Positions 56,241-59,270 of a DNA stretch of 59,270 bases are shown here, piece after piece. Under the pieces are notes generated by a model. The model saw only the letters and a list, made by a program, of their open reading frames with translations, ran no database searches and had not been told where the DNA came from. The position numbers and the translations under genes are program-made. The stretch comes from a virus, in the IMG/VR virus record IMGVR_UViG_3300005096_000097, positions 1 to 59,270 of that record; one strand, 5' to 3'. Each line of letters begins with the position of its first letter. Within the stretch, counting starts at the first letter, position 1.

Positions 56241-56308
56241 TCATTACAACCACACTCTCCACTACAACCACACTCTCCACTACAACCACACTCTCCACTA
56301 CAACCACG
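56241..56308. repeat. 18-bp tandem repeat
   Basis: ACTACAACCACACTCTCC repeated about 3.7 times, ending in ACCACGCC, which is part of the recurrent decamer. Confidence 0.9.
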
Positions 56309-56819
56309 CCGACACATGATACCACACTACAGAACCCCAGCCAGGCCCCAATATAACTAACCTCAGACTCCCACCCTATAGGGCGCGCCCTACCCGCCAT
56401 TGTGACCACGGCGACACAACGGCACAATGATACCCCACTCCAGGGGACCCACGAACCCCCATGCCTAGCGATCGACCAGCGCCCACCCTATCCCACCTTT
56501 ACAACGTGGAATTTAATGAACAATGAGAGACCCCTCTCCAGGGGACCATACCACCCCTCGTCTCGTTGGTTCCTTGAATACTAGCCATTCAGGGTATGTC
56601 CCGCCCCTCCGAAGTGGTAGTTGACATATCCTCCCCCCTAGGCTCTAGGCCCCTGCCCCCATCCGATGGGTAGGAGTTATGCCGGCACCACCCGTCGAAT
56701 TATGAAGGAGGTAGATAGTATCACCACTCGGTGGGGTTCCGATTGTATCGTCTTCATTATGTTGGGGTGTGATACTTACCCCTATAGCGTACCCCTCCCT
56801 GGCAGGGGTGTCGGCGTGT

Positions 56820-57240
56820 CGGCGTGGTATGCCACCCCTATCAGGGGCATAGCCACCCCTATCAGGGGTCTCGGCGTGGTATACTACCTCAGAGGGGTAG
56901 GGCATAGCCACCCCTATCAGGGGGTAGGGCATAGCCACCCCTATCAGGGGGTAGGGCATAGCCACCCCTATCAGGGGTCTTGGCGTGGTATACTACCTCA
57001 GAGGGGTAGGGCATAGCCACCCCTATCAGGGGGTAGGGCATAGCCACCCCTATCAGGGGGTAGGGCATAGCCGCCCTATCAGGGGTCTCGGCGTGGTATA
57101 CTACCTCAGAGGGGTAGGGCATAGCCGCCCCTATCAGGGGGTAGGGCATAGCCGCCCCTATCAGGGGGTAGGGCATAGCCGCCCCTATCAGGGGTCTCGG
57201 CGTATCGGCGTGGTATACCCCCATCAGGGGGTAGGGCGGG
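56820..57240. repeat. Higher-order repeat array, 27-bp units within 108-109-bp blocks
   Basis: Inner unit of about 27 bases, GTAGGGCATAGCC then A/G CCCCTATCAGGG. Every three inner units are followed by TCTCGGCGTGGTATAC and TACCTCAGAGG. Blocks start at 56871, 56980, 57088 and 57197. Each unit carries the near-palindrome CCCCTATCAGGGG. Confidence 0.9.
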
Positions 57241-57344
57241 CTCATGTCGCAATATGCCACCTATAGGGGGTGTATACCACGCCGATGCACCTATCAGGGT
57301 ACCCACCACGCCGATACCCCTATCAGGGGGTGTATACCACGCTG

Positions 57345-57472
57345 ATACGTTGTGCTGGTTGCGCTGGTTGCTCTGGTTCTATGAGTCGGCGTGGTTGCTC
57401 TGGTTGCGATGGTTGCGCTGGTTCTATGAGTCGGCGTGGTTGCTCTGGTTGCTCTGGTTGCTCTGGTTGTGA
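57345..57472. repeat. 9-bp repeats with a duplicated 'TATGAGTCGGCGTGG' segment
   Basis: TTGCTCTGG or TTGCGCTGG units in tandem, interrupted twice by TTCTATGAGTCGGCGTGG. Confidence 0.85.
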
Positions 57473-58110
57473 GGGGCACCCCCTATAGGTGGCATATATA
57501 CATACCCCCCTAGGAGTGGGGTAGATTGTGCTAGGCAATGTGGGGGGTATTAGGGGGGCTGATGCGGGATCCATGTGTCGGGGTGGTAACGGTAGTAGGG
57601 ATTCTAGCCTCAGAAAGTGGAAATTGTAGGCGCTAGCGCCGCACATGTACTATCGAAATGACCAAAAACGGACAATCGACCCGCGTCCTAAGTCGTTGAT
57701 ATCAAAGGACTTAGAGAAACGAAGACCGATAAAAGGGTTGATTATATATTATACTGGTTAGAGAGAGAGAGTCAGTTAAACAAATAGTAATAGTTATATA
57801 GGGTGTAAGGGGGTTTTTCTATTCTGCCCAAATAGGGGCGTATGTGAGCGTAACCCGTTGGTATATAAGACTTTACGTCAATTGACATCGACCCTTGTTG
57901 TCGTTCCACCCCCTCTAGAGGGTGGTTTTCCAAAAGAATCCCAATCCAGAAGGGGGGTATATGAGAAGCCTGCCATATTGGCAGTTTTATTCGACTGTAT
58001 AGGGGTTTTCGGCGGTTTTGGCGTTACAAAAGGTAAACCAAGCCGATTCAAGTACCCATAAATCGGATATGCCGAGAATCGGGGTGGTGATTGCCAGAAT
58101 AACCGGAATT

Positions 58111-58216
58111 GCCGCCGCATGGGGTTTGCCGCCGCATGGGGTTTGCCGCCGCATGGGGTTTGCCGCCGCATGGGGTTTGCCGCCGCATGGGGTTTTTTGC
58201 CGCCGCATGGGGTTTG
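58111..58216. repeat. 17-bp tandem repeat
   Basis: GCCGCCGCATGGGGTTT in about six copies, the last with extra T, ending just after the stop codon of the leftward endonuclease-like gene. Confidence 0.95.
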
Positions 58217-58222
58217 GAGTTA

Positions 58223-59068
58223 CTATGATCCGGTGTGGCTCGCGAATCGGAAACCGTAGCCAGCAGTTTGTCGGGTTGCCCCTCGGCAAACAGACTCGAC
58301 AAAATGGGGCCGCCGCTTAATAGCCAAACCAGCATCAAACAAGGAGGAAAATCGTTTCCCGTCTGATCGGATAACCGGAATTGGCGGATCCTCTGGTTTC
58401 CCTACTTTTGGGGTCTTAATAAGTACCTCTAGTGGGGTCCAAGGTTCACCCCCGCATTTATTGGCATACTTAAAGCCGAAACCCTTTATATTCGCGCGTT
58501 TGCCCTTGCAAACGCTCGCTATGGTGGTTGCCCGTGAATCTACGGAATCGGCGGCCTTAGAGAGGCTAGGGAACAAAACGCCATCTGATCGGTATATCGG
58601 AAACGACGTACAGGGTATGGAACCAATGTCCCATGCCTCCCCATTGCAAGACTCGGCAAACTTGAAGCCGAAACCTCGTAAACTATGCTTTTTACCGGTA
58701 CAAATCCGATATACCTCATTTTCATAACCCCCTGTAAGCCGGGCAGCCTGTCTTACACTGGGGAACCGAACGCCATCCGATCGATAGACGGTGTGGCCCT
58801 CGCCAGTGTCGCCCGGTTTATTTAATGTGGGAATGTCCCAACGGAGGTTAACAAGCCGATTATCTGTATTCACGCCGTTGCAATGCTGGCAAGCGTAGTC
58901 AGTTGGGCAGGGCCCTCTGAATGTTTCGAGCACTAGGTGATCGATTCGGCACCCATCGACGAATAAGAATTGATTATCCCCAAAATAGGGGGCAAGCATA
59001 GCCACCCCAATGCGAACACGCCCGAGGTCAGATACTTGGCGGCCCTCTATGTCTTCCCATGTTTCCAT
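58223..59068 (-). CDS. NUMOD4/HNH-like/NUMOD1x3 endonuclease-like protein
   Basis: A 281-residue protein, start METWEDIEGRQVSDLGRVRI (an upstream ATG at 59137 lacks support). A shortened NUMOD4 motif is followed by an HNH-like region DYACQHCNGVNTDNRLVNLR (about 57-76). Three NUMOD1-type repeats follow: YRSDGVRFPSVRQAARLTGG, YRSDGVLFPSLSKAADSVDS and IRSDGKRFSSLFDAGLAIKR, each followed by 'GfGFkfA'. Related in plan to the gene at 54939. It is flanked by about 60-bp direct repeats. Homing or relic endonuclease. Confidence 0.7.
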   Translation of the reverse strand: METWEDIEGRQVSDLGRVRIGVAMLAPYFGDNQFLFVDGCRIDHLVLETFRGPCPTDYACQHCNGVNTDNRLVNLRWDIPTLNKPGDTGEGHTVYRSDGVRFPSVRQAARLTGGYENEVYRICTGKKHSLRGFGFKFAESCNGEAWDIGSIPCTSFPIYRSDGVLFPSLSKAADSVDSRATTIASVCKGKRANIKGFGFKYANKCGGEPWTPLEVLIKTPKVGKPEDPPIPVIRSDGKRFSSLFDAGLAIKRRPHFVESVCRGATRQTAGYGFRFASHTGS

Positions 59069-59171
59069 AGTTTCTAGTCTAGTTGGGCGGCCCCCGGTCG
59101 TCAAGCATACCCGAATCGAGTACCCTAGAATCGGCATATTGGAGAATCGGCGGGTGGTTGCCAGAATAAAT

Positions 59172-59270
59172 CGGACCGGCTCGACCTTCGGACCGGCTCG
59201 ACCTTCGGACCGGCTCGACCTTCGGACCGGCTCGACCTTCGGACCGGCTCAGAGGTTGGACCGGCTCAGA
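59172..59270. repeat. 17-bp tandem repeat at the right edge
   Basis: TCGGACCGGCTCGACCT in about five copies, then two degenerate ones, running off the window. Confidence 0.95.

Larger units (their letters stand above)
55656..58222. other. 2.6-kb non-coding, repeat-dense convergent region
   Basis: No credible gene. It lies between the stops of two converging endonuclease-like genes. It contains at least five tandem arrays (listed separately) and about 14 copies of TCGGCGTGGT or its reverse complement, both orientations. An AT-rich stretch at 57730-57800 (tatatattatactggttag, then tagtaatagttatataggg) and an inverted repeat CTAAGTC/GACTTAG (57688-57716) are the only other landmarks. Apparent open frames here are translations of the repeats (GHSHPYQGV and similar). 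Confidence 0.75.

Noticed and set aside
56820-57240. Possible CRISPR array
   Set aside because: Units are directly adjacent with no unique spacers, and no cas gene is present.
56660-57270. Open frames on both strands encoding GHSHPYQGV- or GGYALPPDR-type repeats
   Set aside because: They are direct translations of 27-bp tandem repeats (a multiple of three, so several frames stay open). No ribosome-binding site or normal codon pattern is seen.
1-59270. Prophage integration signs (integrase, attachment sites, repressor)
   Set aside because: No integrase or repressor-like protein and no att-like tRNA 3' duplication was found in this window.
1-59270. Diversity-generating retroelement or retron as the cause of array diversity
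   Set aside because: No reverse transcriptase motif and no template/variable repeat pair were seen; tandem duplication explains the arrays.

Overview
The window is part of a tailed bacteriophage genome (Caudoviricetes). The left 15 kb, all on the minus strand, holds a head and packaging module: large terminase, portal, head-tail connector, scaffold and a P22-type coat protein. No integrase, repressor or DNA polymerase is visible. A Planctomycetota host is a tentative guess, based on the style of TatA, the Cys-rich cluster before the thioredoxin fold and the many Cys-pair mini-proteins. Base composition is close to 50% G+C.

Layout. (1) 1-14816, minus: structural genes, then a block of exported proteins: a thioredoxin-like protein, a Tat-signal papain-like protease carrying a mini-intein exactly at its catalytic Cys, and an Ig/PKD-like secreted protein. 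A tRNA-Gln(UUG), a holin-like protein and an HGG zinc protein follow. (2) 14817-15076: divergent control region. (3) 15077-21536, plus: lipase, secreted PD-(D/E)XK-like protein, secreted trypsin-like protease and an SPFH/band-7 membrane protein, closed by a strong terminator. (4) 21646-30936, plus: peptide deformylase, a PRPP synthetase-like and a NAMPT-like enzyme (a candidate NAD+ reconstitution pair), an HNH-AP2 endonuclease, a HAD nucleotidase and several arrays of tandem paralogs. (5) 31021-32686: a ParB-domain protein and a phage-encoded TatA, each behind its own promoter. (6) 33953-54946: 21 kb of overlapping small genes made almost wholly of two diverging themes. One is a beta-rich domain with a 'G-x-x-V-x-I-D/N-G-x-x-Y' core, found in one to four copies per protein. 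The other is tiny one- to three-helix membrane proteins. (7) 52690-59068: three NUMOD4/HNH/NUMOD1 endonuclease-like genes around 2.6 kb of non-coding, highly repetitive DNA.

How it may work together. The phage carries both a twin-arginine substrate and its own TatA, which suggests it secures export of its folded protease. The PRPP synthetase/NAMPT pair would rebuild NAD+ under NAD-depleting defence. The beta-domain and membrane arrays show stepwise duplication: overlapping ATGA junctions, a duplicated junction 21-mer, duplicated promoters, truncated copies and endonuclease genes inserted among copies. They look like a rapidly diversifying accessory system of unknown function and are the most novel part of the window.

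All functional calls come from motif recognition by eye; no similarity search was run.
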